DNA of 64,000 nt from Rhododendron vialii (Eukaryota > Streptophyta > Magnoliopsida > Ericales > Ericaceae): positions 27,136,561-27,200,560 of the forward strand of contig NC_080564.1 of the NCBI RefSeq assembly GCF_030253575.1. The letters are read 5' to 3'. The notes under the pieces are model-generated. The model worked only from the letters and a program-made list of their open reading frames with translations. It was not told the origin of the DNA and did no database searches. This document shows, piece by piece, positions 45,175 through 58,115 of this stretch. Numbering within the stretch: position 1 is the stretch's first letter; every line of letters begins with the position of its first letter. A program made the translations under genes and the position numbers.

Positions 45175-48100
45175 ATGCATGGGCGGGGAGGTGAAAACGG
45201 GAAACGGTGTCGTTTCATGTGGTCTGTCCCCACCCGTGGCACGCCGGTGACGAGGGTTACAGCTGATTCGTTTTGCAAGGTATATATTATTGACGTGGTG
45301 GGTCTCTTCCAATTGTTTCAATTTCACTTCTTGTTGATGTGTCGTGCCTGGTTTATTTGTTGTGGTTAAGGCAATTCTATTGAATTCACCCTTAAAGTGG
45401 GGGAAAAAAATAGCTCCGATTAGTTCACGGGTCATAGATAAGCGGATTCGAACTACTGACATTTCATCAGGAGGAATGCTATTCTATTGAATTCCCCCCT
45501 TAAAGTAGAAAAAAATAGCGCCACTGAGTCATGAGTTGGAGATAAGCAAACACAAACCGCTGATATTTCATCGGTAGGGGTGCTATTCTATTGAATTCCC
45601 CCTTGGAGTAGAAAAAAAATAGGGCCGCCTGAGTTCATGAGCTGGAGATAAGCGGACTCGAACCACTGACATTTCTTCGGTTATAGTGCTATTTTAGTCT
45701 CTGCTTCTTTAGTGCCATGGATGAAATATGTTGTTTAAGGAAAAGGGGGCGCAGGTGTTTTGTATTGAATTTGGCTCGTAAAGTGAGTTATAATTGACCT
45801 TTATTCCAATCTAGGCTCCTTTCTAGCTCAGGCTGTTTGACCCTATGTGGTTGAATTTTGATCACGTTGTTGTTTTCTGTAGAGGGTTTGACGTTTGAGG
45901 TACTTTTGAGGATGCAAATGAGCTTTTTGTTGATTTTTTATAAGTTGCTCTCCATTCGGTAGGTTGACGCAGATTTTTATCTGATTTTCAGTATAGCATG
46001 TCACAGCAACTGTTTTTTGGTAAATTTAATTTAGCATGTTATCTTGTGTGATAACATCCAATGGGACGTGCAAATGAAATGTTCCATTTTTTTCTCCTTG
46101 ACTAGTTGAAATGGACAAGTAATATGGGACATCTGAAAAAGGAAAGATGGACCAAAATTTTGGTACGGAGTGAATGGAGTGAGTTGTTGTTTCCAATGGT
46201 TTTATTGGTTTGAGTCTTATGTACTTGTAGTCAGTGGAACTATATTCTTCGCTATTACTAACTTCAGCTTTCTCCGATCATTGTAGTGTCTTTGAACTTT
46301 GAATACGAATTTTATGTTTAAAAATGTCATTTGAAATTTTCGGTATTAACCGGAAGAGGTGTGCCCAATGTACTTTCCACGAAGAATATTGGTTTCCGGT
46401 AATATTTGGTAGTTGTGTATATAGTACAAAAAGAAGGGAAGGAAAAAGGTGTTACATACTATGTTTCTTCATCTGTATTTCTAGATCCACAGTTTATCCA
46501 CTTCATCAATATATTGTACCTTGTCTTGGAAGATGTTGCACAATGCTGTGGTCCTGTGGAAATGATACTCTTTCATGGTCGATTTTCTTTTTATGTTATG
46601 TCACTAGGATTAGTATTCTGTGGCTCGGTTCGGAGACGTTGGAATCTGTTAGAACTTGTCCTGCATTGATTAATTATTACCTCGAAAACTAGTTTATGGG
46701 CATGGGTTTCTCTTCACTCATTGCTATCTGGTTTTGAGTTGGATGCTTTGGCAAAACTATAAAGGATATTTGACTTGGAACTTAAAGGGCACATATTTTT
46801 CACTCCTATGGTTGGAACTTGGAACTCATTTGTCATTATGCTTTGCTGAACAACTAAATGGGTTACAGTAATTTGTTATTATATAAACCTCTTAAATGAA
46901 GGTAATTTCATAGTATCCATAAAAATAATTACCTTTTTTGTCCAGTAAACCGTCTTGTTCTATTTGCTATGAGTAGCCAACTAACTGTATTTTGCTATAT
47001 ATTTTCTTCTCTTCTCTCTTGGTGTAAAAGTCACTTTTGGCAATCATTCATCACTTGGATTCTTTTGCTAAATTTAGATGCTGGGTTAGTCATGAACCTT
47101 GTTACCAAATAAGAATATGCTTCTGAATGAATGCTTACGTTTCTGCGGACCTTTCTATCTTATTCATGTTCCTTTTTTTGGTTGGTTCGGTTTATCTTGT
47201 TTTGCTTTATCATGAGGTTTATATTTCTTGAACTTCATAAGATTACTCGGTTCTCAATTGTGTTTTTCAATTTCCCCTAAATTCCAAACCGAAACGGGGT
47301 ATAATTGATTTAAGTGAGCCATATGAAATGCTTCAGGCTTTCCAATGTGAATGTAGCCGCAAAATGTGGCCACAATGACAAAACCCGTTGGCTGTCACCC
47401 TACATATCTCTATATGGTCATGTAAGAAGGTTCTATATGAACCTTTTCTTATGTTGAACAAATGAAGGTTTAACAATTGACAGTGTGATACAATATTTTT
47501 TTTTTTTTGAAAGAGGACTGTGATACGGAAGGTTTGACAGATGTCATTGTCTCATAAATTGGTCGGACAAGTAGCTTTCAGTTTCTCGTTTTTGTTTCTT
47601 ATTATGTATGGTAGGCACACCATTGGTCTTCAAGTTGGGGACAGGCTATTATCACACTCTGGGGGTGGTGGATCTTGAGAACTCAGTTGCTGAAGTGAGG
47701 AGGCCTCTAAAGTTTAGAGTGTAACTAGGTGGTGGTCTAAGGGGAGAGTTACTATGAAGTTGTGCAAAGTTATGAGAGAGAGAAGAGACGTCTTTTGGAG
47801 TCTAGGAATATTCATGTCTCAACATCTCTGTATCCTGTCCGGCGATAATTACACCATGGAACCATAGATAAATTTCGTTAATGTTAGAGGCTCTATAGTT
47901 TCTGTAGTATTCTTTCACATTCTGTAATAGGAGCTCTTTCCCTTGGGTTGGGTCCAATTATTGCCACCAAAAGAAAATGTAAATCTGACCTGGGCATCAG
48001 CCTAGTTGCACCAAATAAGAGAACTAAAGAACTCTATAGGTAATTTCCCTGCAAGCTTGCAGCGCAAGTGACTTTGGTCTGGGGACTGTCTTTGCTCCAG

Positions 48101-48813
48101 AATCAATCTATTTTGGGCTTTAGACTAACCTCTATTATTTATGCCTTTGTTGCTATTCCACTGATGTGACACATTCTGTATCTTTATGGTAATATCTATG
48201 TTTAGGTCGACTAAGGAACGACCTGAGAATAGGTTTTGAGGTGAAGAATCGGTTTATAAGTTATTTGAGGATCGTAAAAGGTATTGAACAAAAGCTTCCA
48301 ATTATAATTAGAGAACTAATTTCGGCCGATGCACAACTGAAATAAAGAATCTTGTTTTGCATCTGACAATCCCGTTCTATGACTATACATGAGGAATCGG
48401 ATTCCGAATTATGAGAGTAACAGAAAAGGCGTTGTAGTGAGAGATGTATTGAGAATTAGCAAATTGATGTTGAACAAATGCACATTTGAAATAAAAATAT
48501 TGATTCATCATTGACAGTCCCGGACTAATTGGAAGCAACAAAATCAATGAAATAAGTATTGAAAGATTTGAATTTTTTTTGTATTTGATGTGATATTTAG
48601 AATTAAAACAATATGATATTTTTAAATTGTTGGGGAATTTTTGCTTTCAGATTGTGCATAATGTGCTACACTATCTTCTAGCATAATGGATAGGTTTGGT
48701 AAATCCGTAAATGGAAACTTATCTTTGTGATTCTTCTTAATGTGTAGCGGTTTTCCAGTCCCCACTTCTTTCCTTTTGGATTTCTGCTTGGTGGGTCCCT
48801 CCAAATATTATCC

Positions 48814-48855
<42 letters not shown>

Positions 48856-51800
48856 GAGAGAGAGAGAGAGAGTATGTTGACCACTTTAGACTTTTGATCT
48901 TCTACAAGCAAGTGCTTCCTGAATTTTGTTTGTTGCCGATGTCATTTGCTTCAGAGCCGTCAAAGTAGCTTTTGTTTATGTGTGCATTTTTCCTTTACTT
49001 GCAACATTTTCCCAGTCTTTATTGTTGTTGGGGCTATTCTCTCCATCCATGTATGCTTATATAAGTATGTACTCTCCTGTAGATACCAGCTGAAAATACT
49101 GCACTTTTTTTTTTTTTTTTTTTTATCGTAAACTACTGCACTTTGTTCCTACAGCCAATGTGCATATTGGTGGGGTGCAAGATAGCATGGTAGATGGCAG
49201 TTTTTGAAGGAGATGCGGCATTCTTCTGTACTTGCACTTTGCAAAGAAATGCTTACAGATGGAGTCTCTTAAATTTAAGAGTCACGAAGATAGAAATTTG
49301 ACTTACATTTAAGTTTAGGATTTATAGGTTTTACATTGTGTGTCACTTGACTCACTTATTGTAATATGAACAATTGTAATAGTGTAGTCAGTAGTGTATG
49401 TGTATAAGTCATACTCACTATGGGCACCGCAGTCACTTTTGGGGTTTGCGAAAAAAACAAAGAGAAAAACTTCCGTTATAAGAGGTAATAGAGGCGGCAA
49501 AGGGTTAACAACGTCACCAATGTGAGATATACATGATTTGGGTTAAAAAATTAAGAACCTAAGTTTTTTTATTTCTTACCATCGTCCAACCCTATGTTTT
49601 GTATGTACTGTCCCCATTTATTTTTTTTATATACTCTTTCACTCTAATTGCTAGTAGGATATGCGTGAGAGGCTCTGTGTAAATGGCATAGTTACTATCT
49701 AAGAAGCACTGAACGTACATGGGACACAACAACTCTAAAGAAATGGGACGAGGCGGGGGACACGGGTAAAATTATGTATGTATATTTGGATAGATATTTA
49801 GTGATTATTCATATGGACATCCCATCCGGAAATAACCCTAACTAATAGTATCTTCAGAATTCTTGTTGTTTCCTTTTAAACACTACAAGTTGAACGGAAG
49901 TGTTTGGAATATCATACCCCCCAAAATTAAGCTTTCAGTATTGGAAATTGATCCCTATATTTTTTCCATCTGTGTCCAAATTGAGACGCGGGGGTTCTCG
50001 ATGTGTCCCTGTGTGTCCCTAGCTTAAGAGTAATTAAATTTATTGGACCCCATACATGTCCCCAGTTTGTTGTGTGTTCCCAGAGTGTTCGACACGGATA
50101 CAGCAAGCAGTTAGGAGAGTCGATGCTTCATAGGTTAGAATAACGTAAGGTTCACGATGGGACTTAAAGTTAACTAACAATGCATGCATAAGTGGATACA
50201 ATACTCCTTTTTTGTAAGTAAATAAATTCATTTCACCAAAAAACACAAGGAGCTACAAAAACTACTGGGCATCTCCCTGAACAGACTATACAACAAGAAG
50301 CCTAGTGGACAACCCGACCAAAAACAACCAGAAGAAAAAGAAAAAAAAGGCTGTCAATAATTGTTCGACCTAAGGATTCTTGTATCAAGGAGCCAGGCAT
50401 CACAAAAGCCTTCTATTCTGGGCTGTGAACTTCTCAGTGGACCAGATGCTAAGCTTAGCCCTGATAGCTTCAAGGACTGCAGAACACACTGCAGCAACTC
50501 TCTAGATTTGCACTGAAAAATCCTCAAATTACTTCCCCCCAGAGAAAGTAAAGGGCAGCTGCCAAAGAAAGCTTATAAATTGCATTCCTGAACTCTTTGC
50601 CCTTCCTATGCTGGATTGCCCAACTCAGCTCCTGATCCAGAGGCGGAATAGCCCTAAAAATTCCATTCCTAGCCAGCACTTGCTTCCATACCACAGCAGA
50701 GAAATGACACATTGCGATTCACTGTCCGATTATTGGCAATTGTGATTTTTGTTGAATTGAATTCAAACCCTTTTCACATCCTTTTTTTCTTATGGAACCA
50801 AGTACAATTTCTTGGGAGTGTTTAACGTGTGAATAACCAATGCCGAAATAAAATCTATTGATCACTTCGTGAGTAAAGTATTAACTACGATTTAGTCAGA
50901 CTCTACAGGGGTGTAACAGATTTTCTTAATTTGTGTAGAAATATTTATATTCTAAGGACACTCAAGGCTAAATGAAAATTGTACCGTGAATTATCTAGAG
51001 GTATTATGATGAATTTGGCATTAATCAGTGTATGTTTAAACTCTGCTTTCTTTATTGTTGTACTCTGTGTGTGCGCGCGCGCGGGCTTATATCTCTTGAG
51101 ATGAAGACATGTCTTGCTAATGAGTCAACATAATCAGGTTCTTATATGTTTCTATTGTGTTCTGTGCTTCTAATCCCCTACTAGTCTATTTCTTATTTGT
51201 ATTCATAATTTATGGCATGCTATATTAGTGTTAACTGTTTGTTGCATGCTTTATTTGATTATGTAATCAATTTTGATGCTGTATAGGCATCAACACATTT
51301 TTGGTTGTCGCAGGAGTTACATGTTCAGCATGAACAGGAACACCGTCTAAAAACCATGTGTGCATACATGTGTACTTAACACTGCATTAGCTTTCTTAGG
51401 TATTTCAGTTACAATGGTTCCCCCTCTGAGGAGAATTTGGGGCGACGTGGCATTGGTGCCAGTCCTTATGGAATTGTGGTAATGTTACGTAGCTGTGGCA
51501 TGGTTCAGTTCAGACTGAAATCATGTTATTTGTTTTTTATTTTAAGCAATCACCTGGTGGCTTGATTACCAAAAAGAGAGAGCTTGTCAATTCATTGTAG
51601 TCACTAGATTCTTTAGTTTGCAGAATTCATCCAAGATGGTGGGAGTTCCAAGTGTTTACATCATTTGAGATGGTCATTGTTTAACTTTGTTTTGTAGCAT
51701 GTGTAATAAAACAAGCAGATGAAACCGATATGCATCGGCCAAAAATTAAGTGATTTTAGACTGAACTTAAAGGACTCAAAGTATGATCACGAATTATGTT

Positions 51801-54800
51801 ACCCCAGTTTATTGGCATATCAATCTTATGCAGTTATATTTACCAGCAATGATTGTTAGTACAACTGTTGAGGTTTAATGTTTTTGTTGTTTCCCTCTGT
51901 TTTGCTATATCGTTGTTAACTGAGGTGGACCTTCTCTTGTAGGACGGACGCAAGATTAGCGTTGGTGACTGTGCTCTTTTTAAACCACCCCAGGATTCCC
52001 CACCTTTCATTGGAATTATCCGCTGGTTGGCATTGAAGAAAGAAAACAATCTACATTTAGGTGTTAATTGGCTTTATCGGCCTGCTGAAGTTAAACTTTG
52101 TCGGGGCATCCTGCTTGACGCCCCACCAAACGAAGTCTTCTATTCGTTTCATAAGGATGAGATTCCTGCTGCATCAGTGCTCCATCCGTGTAAAGTAGCA
52201 TTCCTCCCAAAAGGTGTTGAAATTCCTGTAGGCGTATCCTCATTTGTCTGCCGTCGAGTTTATGACATTGCAAACAAGTGTTTATGGTGGTTGACCGATC
52301 AAGATTTCATTGATGTGAGTTTTTTCATTGTGTTCTTGGTTGCTCTTTTGTTCAGGTTTCTTACTTTGCATTTTTTTCCTTTGGGTGTTTTTATCTGATA
52401 TTAATAGTTTTCCTTTGTTGTTCCCTTACTCATTCTGATTGGTCGTTTCTATTTTACAGGACCGACAGGAAGAAGTAGATAAGCTGCTCCATAAAACACG
52501 AATAGAGATGCATCCGACAGTGCAGCCTGGTGGCCGTTCTCCAAAACCAATACATGGTCCGACATCAACATCGCAGTTAAAATCTGGTTCCGATAATATG
52601 CAGAATGCCAATCCCTTCTCTTCTCAAGCGAAGGGGAAAAAACGGGAGCGGTCAGATCAGGGCACCTTGCCTGTGAAACGAGAACGTTCCTCAATGACCG
52701 AAGATGGTGACTCTACTCAGTTTAAACCAGAAAATATTTTGAAATCTGAGATTTCAAAGATTACAGAGGGTGGTGGTGGGCTTGTAGATCCGGAAGGGGC
52801 TGAGAAACTGGTTCAACTCATGCAGCCTGATAGAGCTGAAAGAAAAATGGAATTGATTAGCCGGTCAATGCTTGCAAGTGTAATAGCATCTACAGAGAAG
52901 TTTGACTGCCTTAATCGGTTTGTGCAGCTCAAAGGTTTGTCTGTGTTAGACGAATGGCTTCAAGACGCTCATAAAGGGAAGATTGGTGATGGTAGCCCAA
53001 AGGATGGTGATAAATCTGTTGAGGAATTTCTCTTGGTTTTGCTTCGTGGTCTCGATAGGCTGCCTGTGAATCTTCATGCCCTGCAGACGTGCAACATTGG
53101 CAAATCGGTGAATCATTTACGTTCGCACAAGAACTTGGAAATCCAGAGGAAAGCGAGAGGTTTAGTTGACACATGGAAGAAACGTGTTGAAGCTGAAATG
53201 AATGTTATTGATACAAAGCCAGGGTCCGCTCATGCTGTTTCATGGCCTTCCAGATCACGTCTTCCTGAAGTTTCTCATGACGGGAACCGAACTCCTGGAG
53301 GGTCCACTGACGTTGTTGTGAGGAGCTCAGTTACACAGCTTTCTGCTTCTAAAACTGCTTCAGTTAAGCCTGCAGAGAGTGAATTCACTGCCAAATCCAA
53401 TTCCTCATCTCCAGGAACAACTAAATCAGCAGTTTCACCTGCTTCAGGGAAAGAGAGTCATCCCAGAGTAGTAGTTGGGGGCACCACCTCTGACGTTCCT
53501 TCAGCTACTGCAAGGGAGGACAGGAGCAGCAGTTCAAGTCAGTCTCACAACAATAGTCCATGCCTTGGTAAGCTACTGCCTGACCACTGTTGGCTGTTCA
53601 TTTCTCACAATATTCAAAAACTCGATATAATCTTCATGAATTTTTCATTCTATGTTGTATTCAAGTGGCCATGACAAAACTACAATTGTATCAGGAAAAG
53701 AAGATCCAAAGAGTTCTACTGCAGGGTCAATGACTGTGAACAAGGTGTCTGGTGGTTCTTCTCGACAGCGGAGATCAGTCAATGGATTCTCTGGGCCTGC
53801 TGTTTCTGGGGGTCAAAGGGATTCTGGATCAACCAGAAATTCGTCAGTGCACAGGAATTCAGGTTCTGAAAAGGCACTTGATGTACCCAATGCGGAGGGA
53901 AATGGTCACAAGTTGATTGTTAAGATACCAAACAGAGGCCGCAGCCCTGGACAAGGTGCAGGTGGTGGATCTGTTGACCACGCTTCCAACATGAACAGTA
54001 GAGATTCTTCTCCTATGCTTTCAGAGAAGCACGATCAATCTGATCGGAGTTCCAGAGAAAAGATGGATGCTGATCGCGCTAATGCTACCTATGATGTGAA
54101 TGCAGAGTCATGGCAAAGTAATGATGTGAAAGATTTGTTGACTGGATCTGATGAAGGTGATGGGTCACCTGCAGCTATTCTTGAAGAAGAGCGCCGGAAT
54201 ATTGGTGAAGAAGCTGTCAAATCAAAGTTCGATTTCGATTCCCTTTTGAAATTAGCTGAAGTCTCGAGAGCTGCCTCATCATCATCAGGGTATGAGCTGA
54301 AGTCGGGAAAATCGCATGGGGCTTCTTTCAGCTCTGTTAATGCTTTAGTCGAAAGATGTGTCAAGTATTCTGAAGCGAATGCGTCTGTGTCAGTTGGAGA
54401 TGACGTCAGAATGAATCTGCTAGCCAGTGTTGCAGCTGGAGAAATGTGCAGGTCTGATTTGATTTCACAAACTGATTCTCCATGCAGAAATACGCCTATG
54501 GTAGAGGAATCCTCCATGGGGGATGATGCCAAATCACAAATATCTCATGGAATTAATGCTGATCAAGAGCAAAGTCAGTCTGCTGATGGTGCTCAACATC
54601 TATCTAAGCAGACCTCTGGCAGCATCTCTAGAGATGGGAAAACTAGTTCTTCCATACGTGAACTTGCACCAACAGGAGAGAGCAATGAACATCATTCCTC
54701 CAATGATTTGCAAACTGCTGCAGAACCACATCTGGAGATGAATGAAAGATCGAATGAACTTAGGGGTGCTGCTTCTATAGCTGTTTCCCTTGCCGGTGCA

Positions 54801-56987
54801 GGAGAGATGGTATTTGCTGGTGAAGAAAGAAAACAACTTCGCGATGAAGCAAGCGTTGATGACATTCAAGATACCAAGGCAAAAGGAAGCTGTTATTTGT
54901 CAAGTGATGATAAGGTCAGTGATGTACCACCTTGTGTCGAAGTTGAGAAGAAAGCTGTTGAAGGTTTATCATCAAATGCATCGTCAGATATGGGTACTGA
55001 GAACAAAAACAATGAGAAGCTTAATGGTGGTGACCATACAGAGCAGATACCATCTCCTGGAAAGGTGCATTCTGAGCATTTAGAAAGAAGTGATGAGGAC
55101 CGGCTGCAGGATTCTTTTTCGAGTAAAGGTCTTCCTTCAGAAAATGTTGACGAACTCAATGGTGGAAAAGCTGATGAAGTGGACCCAAGAAGTCATGTTA
55201 GACAGGCTGGGAAGCAGAAATCTGATTATGGTACCAACAGTGCTCTATCTAATGACAATAAATTTTTATCTTATCTGGGTTCAGCTGTAAGTGATCAGAA
55301 GAGTGAGGGCACGGAAGCAAATGTTGAAAATAAAGCTGTTCTTGAGCACTGCTCTGGTGGAGCAGCTCCTCACAAGGGGTCACCTGCATTACCTACCATG
55401 GAACTGGAAAAGCATATGATGTCAAGGGGATCCAAGATGTCTGGTGTTGGGGCAGATGAAACAGAGGAAAGTGCATCTACTGCGGGAGATTCTTCTTCTT
55501 TCACTGCTGCTGAGGCATCAAATACGGGTACAATGCTGAAGTTTGATTTAAATGAAGGATTCGTTGCAGATGAAGGAAAATGTGGGGAGCCCATCAACCT
55601 GGGCGGCCCTGGATCTTCAGCTTCTGTTCATTTGAACATGTTCCCTTTTCCTGTTCCTTCAGTATCTAGCAGCCTTCCTGCTTCCATTACAGTCGCTGCT
55701 GCTGCAAAAGGGCCCTTTGTTCCACGTGAGGAACTATTGAGAAGTAAAGGGGAAGTTGGATGGAAGGGATCTGCTGCCACAAGTGCATTTCGGCCTGCCG
55801 AACCCAGGAAAGCTCTGGAGATGCCACTGGGTACAATTAAAACCCCTCCTGCTGATACTACTGCTGGAAGACATGGTCGCCCAGTGTTGGATATTGATCT
55901 GAATGTTCCAGATGAAAGAATTCTTGAGGACATGACTTTTCGAAACTCTGATCAGGAAACGGCTTCTACGTCTGACCAAGGAAATAATCGCGACTTGTTA
56001 CAAAATCGTGCAATGGGTGCTGCACCTGTTCGCAGTTCTGGAGGCCTGGTTCTTGATTTGAACCTTGTTGATGAGGCTAGTGATATGGGTCACTACTCAG
56101 CAAGAGGCATTCGTACGGTGGAAGCCCCTCTTTTGCCACTTAAGCCGTCATCGACAGGTGGATTTCCCAAAAGTGAGGTGAGGAGGGACTTTGATCTAAA
56201 CAATGGGCCTTCTGTGGATGATGCAAGTGTTGAACCAATTTTATTTAGCCAGCACGGAAGAAACATTATGCAATCCCAGCCTCCTGTTGCTGGCCTTAGA
56301 ATGAACAATGCAGAAATGGGAACTTTCTCGCCATGGTATCCAAGTGGGAACACTTACCCTGGTTTCAGATTTCCATCTACCTTGTCTGATAGAGGGGAGC
56401 ATCCCTTTCCAATTGTTGCAACTGGTGGTCCGCCACGGATGTTGGGACCTCCTACTGGTGGGACCCCATTTACTTCTGATGTTTATCGGGGTGCCTCCGT
56501 GCTGTCATCTTCTCCAGCAGTGTCCTTCCCGTATCCTGTCTTCCCTTTTGGGAATAGTTTCCCTCTTCCCTCCGCCACTTTCTCAGGTGGATCTACAACC
56601 TACATGGATTCGTCATCTAGTGGTAGGCTTTCCTTCCCCACTGTCAATTCACAGTCATTGGGCCCCGTCTCTGCAGTTTCATCCCAGTATCCAAGGCCAT
56701 ATGTTGTTAGCCTTCCAGATGGTAGCAGTGATGTTGGTATTGACAACAGTAGAAAATGGATGAGGCAGGGTCTAGACCTTAATGCTGGACCTGGAAATGT
56801 AGACGCGGAAGGTAGGGACGAAACAATGGCTCTTGCATCGAGGCAACTTTCTGTTGCCAGGTCGCAGGCCCTAGCAGAGGAGCAAGCAAGGATGTACCAG
56901 CAGGTAGCGGGTGGTGTTCTCAAGAGGAAAGAGCCAGAGGGGTGGGATACTGAGAATGTTAGGTACAAGCAATCCTCGTGGCAGTAA
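45175..56987 (+). CDS. SUO: BAH and TFIIS-N domain protein, SUO type
   Basis: The product matches the plant SUO family, reported in Arabidopsis as a GW-containing BAH/TFIIS-N protein needed for miRNA-guided translational repression. Four exons give 1625 residues: 45175-45279 (MHGRGGENGKRCRFMWSVPT), 51943-52314, 52460-53567 and 53695-56987, all GT-AG in phase. Exon 2 encodes the BAH domain almost exactly (residues 36-159). Residues about 278-408 are the TFIIS N-terminal helical bundle (MQPDRAERKMELISRSML to LVDTWKKRVEAEM). The rest is Ser-rich, low-complexity and probably disordered. It has two GW pairs (EVGWKG, PEGWDT) and five DLN motifs near 55545, 55893, 56053, 56191 and 56776. Intron 1 (6.7 kb) contains plastid-like tandem repeats and a LINE fragment. 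The length agrees with the Arabidopsis proteins of about 1610. Confidence 0.93.
45371..45693 (-). repeat. Three tandem copies of a plastid trnA-UGC-like unit
   Basis: Copies start at 45371, 45478 and 45582 (periods 107 and 104) and share GCTATTCTATTGAATTC. On the minus strand each reads like the plastid trnA-UGC 3' exon and following spacer: TGTCAGTGGTTCGAGTCC, GCTTATCTCCA, then CTCATGAACT. Copy 3 is closest, copy 2 most diverged. The match was made from memory of the plastid sequence and not aligned. It lies in SUO intron 1. Confidence 0.65.
48816..48873. repeat. (TC)n-(GA)n palindrome
   Basis: About 18 TC repeats are followed directly by about 9 GA repeats with a 3-base junction, so the transcript of SUO intron 1 could form a long hairpin here, and the DNA could form a cruciform or triplex. 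Confidence 0.85.
50211..50727 (-). mobile_element. LINE 3' fragment with zf-RVT-like region
   Basis: Minus-strand frame 50712-50524 reads CHFSAVVWKQVLARNGIF and ends LAAALYFLWGE, the conserved end of a plant LINE reverse transcriptase. The pattern continues out of frame as SNLRIFQCKSREL. A short A-rich end (T run at 50211-50216 on the plus strand) marks the 3' terminus. It is 5'-truncated and carries a frameshift. Confidence 0.75.
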
Positions 56988-57922
56988 AGACGGCATTATC
57001 CCGAGTCTTCCGGCTTGTTTAAAGCTTTGAAGCCTGGTGAGTTTTACTTCCATGTATAATCTGATTATGTGCTGATGTTTAGCTGCCTCGGATGGTATTG
57101 GTTCATTTGCGATCATGTTTATGCATTCTGACAGCTTTAATGACAAGTCATTGGACGCTTTTAATGATTAACAATTACCAGGACCTGGAGGGATTGACAC
57201 AGCCAAGAACCTTGTTATGATTTGCTATGTTAGAAATGTAGCATTGAAGACGGTCTAAGGAAGTTTTGATTAGCTCAGCTTAATCTTCTATAGATCTCCG
57301 TGCTAGGATGAGTAGATGAGGTCATAATAGGACTGGAGAGAAGCCGTATTATTTTGTTTGCAGTTTTTCTTTCTCATATTCTCAAGGATGGTGGGACAGG
57401 GCAATAGCTTAGAGATTAAGTTCTGGGATGCAAGCCATTTTAGTTGGTTTTCATCCCTAAAAAATGGGTCTTTCGGGAATCTACAAGAGATTCACCCTTC
57501 ATTGAAAACTAGCATAGTAATGCGATAACTTCCATGACATTGTTTAATAAATGTGTCTTCTCATTCTTCTGCAAAGCTGTCCCTAAAGAGAACTAGCAAA
57601 TGTATTATTTTTTGTGCATTATGTTCATACTTTGGATTTTGAAGATGAGTGAACAAGTATTGAAAATTATAACCTCGCACAGTATGAGGAATATGCTGTA
57701 TTGGTTTCTCTCTCAGTTTGCTCTGCTCTTGGAGAGAATTTCCAAATCAGGAGATCTATTTTTATATTTCCTTGTTCCATATCTTCATGAGAGACTGGGA
57801 AACTTTTAGATCCATACCTAGTTTCATTTGTTGATGGTAAATGTTGAAGAGTGGTTTTAGATACCTTCCATTTCTCCCCTTGAGCATTTAGTTCTGTTTG
57901 ATTGTGGATTTCTGTTTTGATC

Positions 57923-58115
57923 ATGGATTGGTGAAGGGATCTCTCACGATTCACAAAACGTAAAATGATGGGAAACTAACATATAAATTTATTTTTAGCG
58001 TCATCTTTTCACGAAACGTAAAATTATGGATTGGTGAAGGGATCTCTCATGATTCACGAAATGTAAAATGATGGGAAACTAACATATAAATTTAATTTTG
58101 ATTTCATCTTTTCAA
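57923..58115 (+). repeat. Tandem duplication, 103-bp unit
   Basis: Copies start at 57923 and 58026 with ATGGATTGGTGAAGGGATCT and share CGTAAAATGATGGGAAACTA or near variants. Identity is roughly 90% by eye. Confidence 0.75.

Larger units (their letters stand above)
45280..51942 (+). other. SUO intron 1
   Basis: A 6.66-kb intron with GT-AG ends between the 35-codon first exon and the BAH exon. Besides the plastid-like repeat, it holds a (TC)n(GA)n palindrome (48816-48873), a 17-base T run (49108-49124), a LINE fragment (50211-50727) and a short TG/CG run near 51067. The remaining sequence shows no gene; open frames such as that at 46324-46692 have no recognisable content. Confidence 0.7.

Noticed and set aside
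54089..54532. 147-residue minus-strand frame inside SUO
   Set aside because: It is antisense to the well-supported SUO exon 4 and is Ser-rich only because that exon is rich in Glu, Asp and Gly codons.
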